From an uncultured Clostridia bacterium (lineage in GTDB: Bacteria > Bacillota > Clostridia > Oscillospirales > CAG-272): a stretch of 51,043 nucleotides of DNA. Every line of letters begins with the position of its first letter. The stretch's first letter is position 1. The position numbers and the translations under genes were made by a program. Shown in pieces: positions 22,579-31,135 of the stretch. The stretch spans positions 1 to 51,043 of the forward strand of contig CANQPT010000001.1 of NCBI GenBank assembly GCA_947625805.1. The letters run 5' to 3'. The notes below the pieces were generated by a model. It ran no database searches. It saw only the letters and a list, made by a program, of their open reading frames with translations, and was not told where the DNA came from.

Positions 22579-24087
22579 ATGAAAAAAATTTTGCGTTTGG
22601 CGGTGTTCTGTTTCTTGGTCGCCTGCTGTGTCGGGATACTGTGCGCTCTGCCGTCCTTTGCGTATACAGAGATCACAGAGGCAGACTATCCGGAGGCGTT
22701 TGCGTTTGCGATGGATTATGTGAACAAGCTGCATCAAAATACCTATTTCGGCGCGTCATATGATCTGACGGCCGACACCGTAGATTCTCTTGATCCGGCA
22801 GAACGTGAAATGATTTTAAGCACGGCGGACGCCGACCCGGAATTCCGCCAATTCCTGCTTCCGACATCAGATTTGAATGGAGGAGTCGCCGGCGGTCTGT
22901 TTGATATCCTCAAGGGAAAGGAGGCCGATTGGGAATATTTTCTCGGCCCGCTGGTAGATATGAGCAATCGGGATATCATCGACACCTATCCCCACTATAT
23001 TACGGAACGCAACAAATATCTTCAACAGTTGTATTTGTGGGACCAGCCCGACGTTGAGCTCTCCGATCTTGTCACGGGAGAACATTCCTACCGTTCGGAC
23101 AGCGGTTTCCTGTTTCTGACCGTCATGGGAGGCGGTGTAAAATACAGTGACCATACCGGCCTCAATGAATACAACGTATGCCTGTATCCTTTGAACGGAC
23201 GGTTTATTCTCTGCAATCTTCTCAATAATGGCTGGGCATCGGCCATCGGGAAAGATGCAGACCGAACGCAAACGGCCGATATCTGGATTCAGTCGGCGAA
23301 AGAAAGACGCGAAGCCGGGATGAGCGAAGAGGAGGTGGCAGAAGCGAAATTTGAAGCTCGTGACTATTTGTGGGATTTACACAAATATCTGTATCGCAAA
23401 GTCTCTTTTGACGCCAAAGCGGACACCGTCGATTGTCTCACAGACGAACAGCGGGCAACTCTGCTTGCCGACGCAAGAAAGGACGAAGATTTCATCAGGC
23501 AATATCACACCTATGTGAATGACGGCGACGTTGCGAATCAATACGCCTCAACCTCCATCGAACAGGTGATCGAGTCCTTTCCAAAGTATATCTGCGGCAA
23601 AATCGATGCGGAAAGTTCCTTCAACATAATTACCAATCAGACTTACGATTCCCCCGAATTCACAGACTCGTTTGGGAGATTTGCCATGGTAAAAGTACAC
23701 GGCGGCATTTCTTATACCGATCCAAATGGACCGGATCCGGATCAAGTGCATACGTTGGAAAACGATTTTCGCGTTTTGCTCTACTGGGTCGACCTGAATC
23801 AGTGGATTGTCTGCGACGTTTCCGAATGGAATGATACATATTCCCAAAAGAATCGTTTTTCGGAGGAAACCCTTCAATATTCCGATTGGGAACAAGGCAC
23901 AGGACAAGGCACAGAAGAGGAAAGCACCGCCACACCCGGCCAAACCTCTGTCAATCCCGGCAACGACACGGAGCCTGAAAAAACCGCGTCCTCTGCCCTG
24001 CCGTGGATTTTGGGCGGCGTAGGGGCGTTGGTTATCCTACTGGTGATCGGCAGCCTGCTCCTGCGCAAGCGCAAAAGGGCCGAATAG
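22579..24087 (+). CDS. Secreted, C-terminally membrane-anchored two-domain paralogue A
   Basis: This 502-residue protein has a signal peptide ending ALPSFA (about 28 residues) and two homologous domains (about 43-245 and 256-435), each starting with a helix (DYVNKLHQNTY; RDYLWDLHKYLY) and 'ADTVD-L' turn and reaching a TYPHYI or FPKYI motif. A Thr/Pro/Glu-rich stalk follows, then a membrane helix (ALPWILGGVGALVILLVIG) with an RKRKR stop-transfer tail. No LPxTG is present, so it is probably a type I membrane surface protein. The second domain resembles the N-terminal domain of the upstream amidase (YDVASNDTF versus CDVSEWNDTY). Function unknown; it is co-transcribed with the amidase, 16 bp apart. 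Confidence 0.75.
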   Translation: MKKILRLAVFCFLVACCVGILCALPSFAYTEITEADYPEAFAFAMDYVNKLHQNTYFGASYDLTADTVDSLDPAEREMILSTADADPEFRQFLLPTSDLNGGVAGGLFDILKGKEADWEYFLGPLVDMSNRDIIDTYPHYITERNKYLQQLYLWDQPDVELSDLVTGEHSYRSDSGFLFLTVMGGGVKYSDHTGLNEYNVCLYPLNGRFILCNLLNNGWASAIGKDADRTQTADIWIQSAKERREAGMSEEEVAEAKFEARDYLWDLHKYLYRKVSFDAKADTVDCLTDEQRATLLADARKDEDFIRQYHTYVNDGDVANQYASTSIEQVIESFPKYICGKIDAESSFNIITNQTYDSPEFTDSFGRFAMVKVHGGISYTDPNGPDPDQVHTLENDFRVLLYWVDLNQWIVCDVSEWNDTYSQKNRFSEETLQYSDWEQGTGQGTEEESTATPGQTSVNPGNDTEPEKTASSALPWILGGVGALVILLVIGSLLLRKRKRAE

Positions 24088-24092
24088 CACAC

Positions 24093-24120
24093 AAAAAGCA
24101 GCCTGCACGGGCTGCTTTTT
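24093..24120 (+). terminator. Terminator after paralogue A
   Basis: An 11-bp stem (aaaaagcagcc / ggctgcttttt) with a T5 end lies 6 bp after the stop codon. It closes the first amidase-paralogue unit; the scarred copy of the unit starts beyond it. Confidence 0.8.
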
Positions 24121-24249
24121 GTATCGTACATCGCGTTTTCACGGAATGCCCGCCGCGTCTTCTGCATTTCCCGCTTTTCCATACTGTTACCACATCAAAC
24201 GGAGGAATTTCAGTTTTTTTACATTTTTTGAAAAAATTTTTTATTAGGG

Positions 24250-24279
24250 TGCAACCAAATGACGAGTTTTTACGTCTTA
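24250..24279 (+). promoter_or_regulatory. Putative ECF-sigma promoter, copy 2
   Basis: TGCAAC (24250-24255), a 17-bp spacer and CGTC (24273-24276), nearly identical to 20608-20637 including the A/T-rich run before it and the tatagagtgagataa after it. The upstream sigma-A promoter and the 20-bp operator-like repeats of copy 1 are absent here, so copy 2 would depend on the ECF-type element. Confidence 0.6.
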
Positions 24280-24420
24280 TAGAGTGAGATAAGCAAAATG
24301 CGTGAGAGTGACAGGTTTTGAACGGCATGAAAGGAACGGACTCACATTCGTTCTTAACCCATCTTCAGCAAGCAAGCACAAACACATTCACGAACGGGTC
24401 CGAAAAGAAAGGAAGTCGCC

Positions 24421-24536
24421 ATGAAAAAATTACTTGTTTGATTCTATAGTAGCAAAAGCTGCGCTCACATCAGACAGCATCGATCCATAGGGTTTGGCAA
24501 CCTATACAATTCAAACATATTAAAATTTGAGGTGAG
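24421..24536 (+). pseudogene. Deletion scar of a second amidase gene
   Basis: The stretch begins like the amidase gene (GGAAG, then ATGAAAAAATTACTTG, as at 20847) but stops after six codons. Its end (from about 24497: acctatacaattcaaacat) matches the last codons and downstream spacer of the amidase gene at 22541-22578. So a duplicated amidase gene has lost nearly all its body, leaving its 5' and 3' ends directly in front of paralogue B. Confidence 0.7.
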
Positions 24537-24540
24537 AGGA

Positions 24541-25542
24541 ATGAAAAAATTTTTGCGTTTGGCGGTGTTCTGTTTCTTGGTCGCCTGCTGTGTCGGGATA
24601 CTGTGTGCCCTGCCGTCCTTTGCGTATACAGAGATCACAGAGGCAGATTATCCGGATGCGTTTGCGTTTGCGATAGAAAAGAAAACCGATTTCACGGAAG
24701 GCAGTGTAAAATTCCTTTCAACCGACGGCAGTTCGTCCCAAAACGAATCAGACCTGGATTGGGACTCAGACGTGGATTGGGACGTGGATTCGACTGCTCG
24801 GGAGTATTTGGAGAAATTGCACAAACGGTTGTATTGCAACGTCCCTTTTGACGCCAAAGCGGACACCATCAACTGTCTCACAGACGAGCAACGGGCAACT
24901 CTGTTTGCCGACGCACACGCATATGAAAATATTCTCAAGAGATATCACACCTATGTAAATGACGGCGACCTTGCGGATCAGTACGCCGCAACTCCCATCG
25001 AACAGGTGATCGAGTCCTACCCTGAGTATATCTGCGACAAAATCGATGCGAAAGGCTCCTTCTACAGCTCGCCTGGTTATATTTACGAATGTAAATCCGG
25101 AAAAGTGTTTGGAAGATTTGACAGAAGATTTGCCATAGTACGCACACACGTCTACTTTTCTTACGTTGACGAAAACGAACCGGATTCGAGTGACCCGCAT
25201 TGGTTGGAAAACGATTTTTCCGTTTTACTCTTCTTAATCGATAAGCGGTGGGTTGTCTGCGACGTTTCCGAATGGAATGATCCATATTCCCAAAAGAATC
25301 GCTTTTCGGAAGAAACTTTTCGGAATATCGATTGGAAACAAGGTACGGAAGAGGAAAGCGCCGTACCCGGCCAAACCTCTGTCAATCCCGGCAACGACAC
25401 GGAGCCTGAAAAACCCGCGTTCTCTGCCCTGCCGTGGATTTTAGGCGGTGTGGAGGCGCTGGTTATCCTACTGCTGATCGGCGTCCTGCTCCTGCGCAAG
25501 CGCAAAGGGGCCGGATCGCAGACAAAAAGCATTGATTTGTAG
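24541..25542 (+). CDS. Secreted, C-terminally anchored single-domain paralogue B
   Basis: This protein of about 333 residues has the same signal peptide as paralogue A, then an acidic insert (DLDWDSDVDWDVDS) and only one copy of the domain, corresponding to the second domain of A (EKLHKRLYCNVPFDAKAD, YPEYICDKID, CDVSEWNDPY). The same stalk and membrane helix with an RKRKG end follow. Compared with A the first domain is missing. The stop codon of A is changed here so the frame reads on a few residues (QTKSIDL). I chose the ATG at 24541 after GAGGTGAGAGG; an in-frame GTG lies 9 bp upstream. Function unknown. Confidence 0.72.
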   Translation: MKKFLRLAVFCFLVACCVGILCALPSFAYTEITEADYPDAFAFAIEKKTDFTEGSVKFLSTDGSSSQNESDLDWDSDVDWDVDSTAREYLEKLHKRLYCNVPFDAKADTINCLTDEQRATLFADAHAYENILKRYHTYVNDGDLADQYAATPIEQVIESYPEYICDKIDAKGSFYSSPGYIYECKSGKVFGRFDRRFAIVRTHVYFSYVDENEPDSSDPHWLENDFSVLLFLIDKRWVVCDVSEWNDPYSQKNRFSEETFRNIDWKQGTEEESAVPGQTSVNPGNDTEPEKPAFSALPWILGGVEALVILLLIGVLLLRKRKGAGSQTKSIDL

Positions 25543-25579
25543 GTTTCGGCAAAACATATTAAAATTTGAGGTGAAAGGA

Positions 25580-27127
25580 ATGAAAAAATTTTTGCGTTTG
25601 GCGGTATTCTTTTTCTTGGTCGCCTGCTGTGTCGGGATACTGTGCGCTCTGCCGTCCTTTGCGTATACAGAAATCACAGAGGCAGACTATCCGGATGCGT
25701 TTGCGTTTGCGATGGATTATGTGAACAAACTGCAACAAAACATCTATTACGGCGGGTCATATGATCTGACGGCCGACACCGTAGATTCCCTTGACCCGGA
25801 GGATCGTGAAATGATTTTAAGCACGGCGGACGCCGACCCGGAATTCCGCCAATTCCTGCTTCCATCGTCAGATGGGGCAGCCGCCGGCAGTCTGCATAAT
25901 TTCCTCGCGGGCGGGGAGGCCGATTGGGCATATTATCTCGGGACGCTGGTAGATATGAGCAACCGGGATATCATCGACACCTATCCCCACTATATTGCGG
26001 AACGCATCAAATATTATCAATATTTGTGGGGTCATTCCGATGTTGAACTCGTCGATCTTGCCACGGGAGATCATTCCTACCGTTCGGACAGCGGTTTCCT
26101 GTTTGTGACCGTCAAGGGAGGCGGTGTAAAAGAAAGTGACAGTGGCCATATCGGCTACAATGAATACAACGTATGCCTGTATCCTTTGAACGGACGGTTG
26201 ATTCTCTGCAATCTTCTCGATAATGGCATCAATAATGGCATGGAGTCGTACATCGGAAAAGAGGCAGACCGAACACAAACGGCCGATTTCTGGATTCAGT
26301 CAGAGGAAGAAAGACGCGAAGCCGGGATGAACTCAGATGAGGAGAGGGAGATGCTAGATGAGAATTTTATAGCTTGTAACTATTTGCGGGATTTGCACAA
26401 ACGTCTGTATGGAAACATTCCTTTTGACGTCAGAGCGGACACAGTCGATTGCCTCACAGACGAACAGCGGGCAACTCTGCTTGCCTACGCAAGAGAGCAT
26501 GAAGATTTCATCAGGCAATACCACACCTATGTGAATGACGGCGACCTTGCGGATCAATACGCTTCAACCCCCATCGAACAGGTGATCGAGTCCTTTCCAA
26601 AGTATATCTGCGGCAAAATTGATGCGGAAAGTTCCGGCTACACGATTGTCAATCAGACGTACGACCACCCCGAATTCACAGACTCGTTTGGAAGATTTGC
26701 CGTGATAAAAGTACACGGTGACATTTCTTATACCGATCCAAACGGATCGGATCCGAAGCAAGAGCATACGTTGGAAAACGATTTTCGCGTTTTGCTCTAC
26801 TATGTCATCGAAGATCGCTGGATTGTCTGCGACGTTTCCGAATGGAATGATCCATATTCCCAAAAGAATCGTTTTTCGGAGGAAACCCTTCAATATACCG
26901 ATTGGGAACAAGGCTTGAAACAAGAAACAGAGCAAGACCCGAAACAAGACGCAGAAGAGGAAAGCACCGCCGCACCCGACCAAACCTCTGTCAATTCCGG
27001 CAACAACACGGAGCCTGAAAAACCCGCGTCCTCTGCCCTGCCGTGGATTTTAGACGGCGTGGGAGCGTTGGTTATCCTACTGCTGATCGGCGGCCTGCTC
27101 CTGCGCAAGCGCAAAAGGGCCGGATAG
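25580..27127 (+). CDS. Secreted, C-terminally anchored two-domain paralogue C
   Basis: This protein of about 515 residues is nearly collinear with paralogue A: signal peptide, domain 1 (DYVNKLQQNIYYGGSYDLTA), domain 2 (LRDLHKRLYGNIPFDVRAD, FPKYICGKIDAES, CDVSEWNDPYSQ), a longer Glu/Gln/Asp linker, membrane helix and RKRKR tail. I chose the ATG at 25580 after GAGGTGAAAGG. The spacer before it (aaacatattaaaatttgaggtg) is the same as before A and B, showing that the tandem units arose by duplication. Function unknown. Confidence 0.75.
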   Translation: MKKFLRLAVFFFLVACCVGILCALPSFAYTEITEADYPDAFAFAMDYVNKLQQNIYYGGSYDLTADTVDSLDPEDREMILSTADADPEFRQFLLPSSDGAAAGSLHNFLAGGEADWAYYLGTLVDMSNRDIIDTYPHYIAERIKYYQYLWGHSDVELVDLATGDHSYRSDSGFLFVTVKGGGVKESDSGHIGYNEYNVCLYPLNGRLILCNLLDNGINNGMESYIGKEADRTQTADFWIQSEEERREAGMNSDEEREMLDENFIACNYLRDLHKRLYGNIPFDVRADTVDCLTDEQRATLLAYAREHEDFIRQYHTYVNDGDLADQYASTPIEQVIESFPKYICGKIDAESSGYTIVNQTYDHPEFTDSFGRFAVIKVHGDISYTDPNGSDPKQEHTLENDFRVLLYYVIEDRWIVCDVSEWNDPYSQKNRFSEETLQYTDWEQGLKQETEQDPKQDAEEESTAAPDQTSVNSGNNTEPEKPASSALPWILDGVGALVILLLIGGLLLRKRKRAG

Positions 27128-27192
27128 CAGACAAAACCAGCCTGCTTCAAGAGAAGGTCAAACTGTATTTCAGAAAAGGAGGTTGCTTTTTA

Positions 27193-28086
27193 ATGAAAAA
27201 CAACAAACGACTCGGTGTAGGTATGATTGCCGTATTACTCATAGCGATCGTAGGACTTGCAGTTTTTGCGGCACAATCTCAAACAGATAAGCAAGACGGC
27301 ACACCTGATGCGGCAGAACCCGTTATCTCTGCACAAAAAACAGAAGACGGGTACACAGCCACAGAACATCTTACCCGTGAAAACGCCGTTCAATCCCGGA
27401 TATTCGAAGATGAAAACGGCACACGGACCCTCACCTACCGGGAAAGCCAACAAAACGGCTCAAAGACGGTCGATCTCTACACAGACCAAACCGGTGGAAC
27501 GTATCTGTACAGCGAAGACGGCACGCTGGTCAGCTGCAATATGAATAACTCCGACCAGCGCACGGAACATCAGCTTGCAGAAGGAGCCGCAGTAACTGCG
27601 ATCACGGAAGAACAGGCGGTTGAAATTGCGGCCGCATACGGTAAAGAGCACTACGGCACTGCTTTTGATCTTGTAGAATTCGACTCGGTTTCCTACGATG
27701 ACGCAGCGAGCGCTGAAATGTATACCGTATCTTTCAAGCAAAAATTAGGCGATCAGGGTTTTATCACAGGAATGACCTACAGTGCTATGATTTGGGCAAA
27801 CGGCAGCGTTTATTCTTCCGGTATGACAGGGTACGAGGATCTTGCGGATTTTGATTCAAGAAGATTAGACTCCCTGACCTACGACGCCATATATGCCGAT
27901 CTGGAGAGCAAGACTCGGCAAGCACACCCGGATAATCTTGTGGATTTTGAAATTTCGACAGCACAGCTATTGAAGCAGGACGATAACTACGTCGTCAGGA
28001 TAGGCGTTATGTCCCACATTTTACTCAATGGCATGGAGGTCGCCGACGGCGGCATCGTATACGACTATCCCGTTCCGGAAGTATAA
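27193..28086 (+). CDS. Membrane-tethered extracytoplasmic protein, family not recognised
   Basis: This 297-residue protein has one N-terminal hydrophobic segment (about 8-27, MIAVLLIAIVGLAVFA) that is a signal anchor or uncleaved signal, and then a soluble extracellular domain. The domain has a beta-rich first half with ENGTRTLTYRESQ and a helix EEQAVEIAAAYGKEHYG reminiscent of PepSY-like or YcdB-type repeats, but I cannot assign it. AGGAGG precedes the ATG at 27193. It follows paralogue C by 65 bp with no terminator, so it may be the last gene of the surface cluster. Confidence 0.65.
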   Translation: MKNNKRLGVGMIAVLLIAIVGLAVFAAQSQTDKQDGTPDAAEPVISAQKTEDGYTATEHLTRENAVQSRIFEDENGTRTLTYRESQQNGSKTVDLYTDQTGGTYLYSEDGTLVSCNMNNSDQRTEHQLAEGAAVTAITEEQAVEIAAAYGKEHYGTAFDLVEFDSVSYDDAASAEMYTVSFKQKLGDQGFITGMTYSAMIWANGSVYSSGMTGYEDLADFDSRRLDSLTYDAIYADLESKTRQAHPDNLVDFEISTAQLLKQDDNYVVRIGVMSHILLNGMEVADGGIVYDYPVPEV

Positions 28087-28100
28087 AAGCCATGCGCACA

Positions 28101-28136
28101 AATGAAAAGGGCCTCTCTTGCGAGGCTCTTTTCATT
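28101..28136. terminator. Bidirectional terminator between surface cluster and helicase
   Basis: A 15-bp stem (aatgaaaagggcctc / gaggctcttttcatt, one G-T pair) has T-runs on both strands. It serves the plus-strand cluster and the minus-strand helicase, whose stop is at 28144. Confidence 0.85.
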
Positions 28137-28143
28137 TGCGGAT

Positions 28144-31014
28144 TTACCGATTGATAAAGTCAAAGACCGCGAGAGCGGCTTTTTCTTTTGTGGAAAAAGC
28201 GTCGTTATAGAAAGTGCCGTCCACCGAAAAGTGCCAGACGTTTTTTTCTTTGTCACGGTAGAGCACCACGTGGCGGCCGCACACTTTGAGATAAGGATTG
28301 CCGGCGCGGCTTTGCTTCCACTGCCTGCGTGCGAAGTTTGCCCGGCGGGCGGCGAGATTTTTGAACTCCCGCTCGCGGGCGCGGGCACGTTCGAGGTTCC
28401 CCTCCATGCGTCCGGCACAGTCACACCCTACGTCCAGATTGCCATAGGCAGGATGATGCATATGGTGCACGTACCGTATGGTCTGGATTGAGCACATACC
28501 GCAGACGGCGCTCGGTTTGCCGAGATCGGTAATCCCGGTACAGACCCAGCCCTCGTGGGGAACGTCCGAGCGCTTCCAGAAGTTTATTTGGGACGGGTCG
28601 TCGGTCAGCTCATAAGTACGGGAACGGGTGGTTTTCTTTGCCGGCGGTGTGTCCGGCTCAGGTTCCGGCTCGGGCGTTTCTGTCTTAGCAAAGGAAAGCT
28701 CAAGTGACAATAGCCCGACGTCCGGTTGCTCTGTAGTTTCCGTTTGGGTTTCCTGCTCCGGCGGAAGAGGCCCGATCGAGAGATCCGTGCGCGGGACGGG
28801 CGACGGGTCTTGCCGCTCTTCCGGCTTATTCTGAACAGACTGCGGCGTTTGGGTTACAGGTTCCGGTTCCGGCTCGGGTGTTATTTCTGTCTGCGGCGAA
28901 AAGAGCGCGATGGTCACAAATTCTCTGGAGAGATTGCGCTCGCCCACCGTTTCAAAGCGCACGCGGAATGCGCGGGTGCGGGCGTCCTCGGAGATCACCT
29001 CGCCCACGCCGAACACCGGGTGGGTGATGGTCTTTCCGACGGGACAGTCACCGTCGGCAACCGGCGTTCCGCCCGCCGCGCGGATCGACTCGTCCAACAG
29101 ATCCCGCGGAATCACACCGATGCGGGTATAGTTTTCCTCGCCAATCTCCCGCAAAAAGCGTGAGGGCAGTTTTCTGCTGCCGCCGGCCGAAGTTCCCTCG
29201 GAATCGGTCAGGTAAAGACCCTTCCTTGCGCGGGTGATGGCCACATAGCATAACCGCCGCTCTTCCTCGAGTCCCAACTGCTTGCGAGTCTCGATCGTCT
29301 TGGAGGACGGAAAGACCCCTTCCGAAAAGCCGATCGCAAACACATAGGGAAATTCCAGACCCTTGGAGGCGTGAATGGTCATCAGTTTGACCTTGTCCAC
29401 GTCGGTCTGCGGTTCCACGTCGCTTTGCAGGGCGGTCTGCGCCAAAAATTCCTCAAGGCTGACCGACTCGCCCATCGACTCCTCATATTCGTGCGCCAAC
29501 CGCTTGAATTCGGTCAGATTGTCAAAGCGCTCCATATCGCCCAGTTCTCTGATATACGCCTCGTAGCCCGAACGGGCAAGGGCCAGATCGGTCAGGTCGG
29601 AGATGGGAAGATCGCGAGCGCAGGCGCGCAGCTCTTCGATCATCTTAACAAAGGACTCGGCGCCGCTCCCGCGGAAGATCGGATCGTCCAGATGTTCGCG
29701 CATGGTTTCATACAGAGTTTGCCCCTCTTTTTGCCAGCCGACCAGAGCCGCGAGTTTGAGCCGCCCGATCCTGCGGCGCGGGGTATTGACGATCCGGCGG
29801 AAAGAAGGATCGTCCCCGTATATAATCAGACGCAGATAGGCAAGGGCGTCCTTGATCTCCATACGGTCGTAAAAGCGGATCCCGCCAAAGATCTCGTACG
29901 GAATGCCGTTTTCGAGCAGTATTTTCTCGGCAAGGCGGGAGAGAAAACTTGAGCGGTACAAGAGCGCGATATCCGCAAACTTTGTGCCCTTCTTTTTGAG
30001 ATCGGCGATGGTCTGCGCGATCCATTTCATCTCCTCGTGCTCGGTCTTGGCGTGGCAGTGCACCACCTCCTGCCCGGCAGGGGCAAGGGTGAACAAATCC
30101 TTTTCGAGCCGCAACTGATTGTTGCGAATGAGCGCGTTGGCACAGGCAAGAATCTGCGGGGTAGAGCGGTAGTTCCGGTTGAGAAACAACGTTTGCGTGC
30201 CCGGATGGCTCTTGTCAAAATCCACCAACAGCCGCACGTCCGAGCCGCGCCACTCGTAGATATTCTGATCGGGGTCGCCGACGATCATCAGATTGTGATA
30301 TTTTTCGGACAGAATATCCACTAAACGCATTTCTTTTGCCGCGCTGTCCTGGAACTCATCGACTTGGATATAATTGAGCCGATCCTGCCATTTCTTCCGG
30401 ATCTCGGGACAGTGCTCGAACAGATAGAGCGCAAAATTGATTAAATCGTCAAAATCCAGCGCATAAATCGACTTCTGCTTTTGCAGATACATCTGCGCCA
30501 CCCGGTCGGCGCTCTTGTCGGGAAACTGCGTATATTCGTTCGAGATCAGATAGGGCACATAATCCGGCTCTGCCTTGATCTGACCGATGCGTTTCAGGAT
30601 CTTTTCAAAGGTAGCGTGATCCATTTTCAGGTCAAGTTTTGCATAGATCTCGCCTAAGATTTCTTTCTGTTCGGCCGTGTCGATGATCCGGAACGTGTTG
30701 GGGAAAAAGACTTTCTCCACGTCCTCGCGTAGCACCCGCGCACAAAAGCTGTGATAGGTCGCAATCAGCGAGGTATCGTACCCCTCTCCGATCAGGGCAC
30801 GCACACGCCGCCTCATCTCTCCGGCGGCCTTGTTGGTAAAGGTCACGCACAGGATATTGGCCGGGTCGATCCCCAGCGCCTTGACCAGATAAGCGTATCT
30901 TGATACCAACAGTTTGGTTTTGCCGCTGCCCGCGCCCGCGATCACCCGCAGGTATCCCTCGGACGTGGTCGCCGCCTCTTTTTGCTGTGGATTCAGATCA
31001 CTCAGAAATTCCAT
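28144..31014 (-). CDS. UvrD/PcrA-type superfamily 1 helicase with extra Cys-rich C-terminal domain
   Basis: This ATP-dependent 3'-5' DNA helicase of about 956 residues has Walker A AGAGSGKT (26-33), motif Ia TFTNKAAGEMRRR, motif II DEFQDS, motif III GDPDQNIYEWRG, motif IV NYRSTPQI, motif V TIHASKGLEFPYVF and motif VI VAITRARKGLYL. A Pro/Glu-rich linker and an unusual module of about 135 residues (about 822-956) follow. That module holds CxGITDLG, CGMC, a His cluster and VGCDCAGRMEG, probably metal-binding. I chose the ATG at 31012-31014 because a promoter (31050-31078) overlaps the longer frame. It is monocistronic, ending at a terminator. Confidence 0.9.
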   Translation of the reverse strand: MEFLSDLNPQQKEAATTSEGYLRVIAGAGSGKTKLLVSRYAYLVKALGIDPANILCVTFTNKAAGEMRRRVRALIGEGYDTSLIATYHSFCARVLREDVEKVFFPNTFRIIDTAEQKEILGEIYAKLDLKMDHATFEKILKRIGQIKAEPDYVPYLISNEYTQFPDKSADRVAQMYLQKQKSIYALDFDDLINFALYLFEHCPEIRKKWQDRLNYIQVDEFQDSAAKEMRLVDILSEKYHNLMIVGDPDQNIYEWRGSDVRLLVDFDKSHPGTQTLFLNRNYRSTPQILACANALIRNNQLRLEKDLFTLAPAGQEVVHCHAKTEHEEMKWIAQTIADLKKKGTKFADIALLYRSSFLSRLAEKILLENGIPYEIFGGIRFYDRMEIKDALAYLRLIIYGDDPSFRRIVNTPRRRIGRLKLAALVGWQKEGQTLYETMREHLDDPIFRGSGAESFVKMIEELRACARDLPISDLTDLALARSGYEAYIRELGDMERFDNLTEFKRLAHEYEESMGESVSLEEFLAQTALQSDVEPQTDVDKVKLMTIHASKGLEFPYVFAIGFSEGVFPSSKTIETRKQLGLEEERRLCYVAITRARKGLYLTDSEGTSAGGSRKLPSRFLREIGEENYTRIGVIPRDLLDESIRAAGGTPVADGDCPVGKTITHPVFGVGEVISEDARTRAFRVRFETVGERNLSREFVTIALFSPQTEITPEPEPEPVTQTPQSVQNKPEERQDPSPVPRTDLSIGPLPPEQETQTETTEQPDVGLLSLELSFAKTETPEPEPEPDTPPAKKTTRSRTYELTDDPSQINFWKRSDVPHEGWVCTGITDLGKPSAVCGMCSIQTIRYVHHMHHPAYGNLDVGCDCAGRMEGNLERARAREREFKNLAARRANFARRQWKQSRAGNPYLKVCGRHVVLYRDKEKNVWHFSVDGTFYNDAFSTKEKAALAVFDFINR

Positions 31015-31049
31015 TTGCCCCCGATCCTCCGGATTTTTTCGATACATTG

Positions 31050-31078
31050 ATTTTACCACAAAATCAGACGGTAATCAA
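31050..31078 (-). promoter_or_regulatory. Promoter of the UvrD-like helicase
   Basis: On the minus strand TTGATT (31073-31078), a 17-bp spacer and TAAAAT (31050-31055). It is divergent from the promoter at 31101-31129. Confidence 0.65.
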
Positions 31079-31100
31079 CAGCATTTTTCTGTTAAGGCGG

Positions 31101-31129
31101 TTGCTTTTTCGGTTTTTCTATGATAAAAT
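31101..31129 (+). promoter_or_regulatory. Promoter of the FAD-dependent protein gene
   Basis: TTGCTT (31101-31106), a 17-bp spacer and TAAAAT (31124-31129). The expected start of transcription falls at or next to the ATG at 31136, so the mRNA may be leaderless. Confidence 0.6.
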
Positions 31130-31135
31130 GAAACT

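Noticed and set aside
22579..27127. LPxTG sortase anchoring of paralogues A-C
   Set aside because: The C-terminal helix and basic tail are present, but no LPxTG-like motif lies before the helix.
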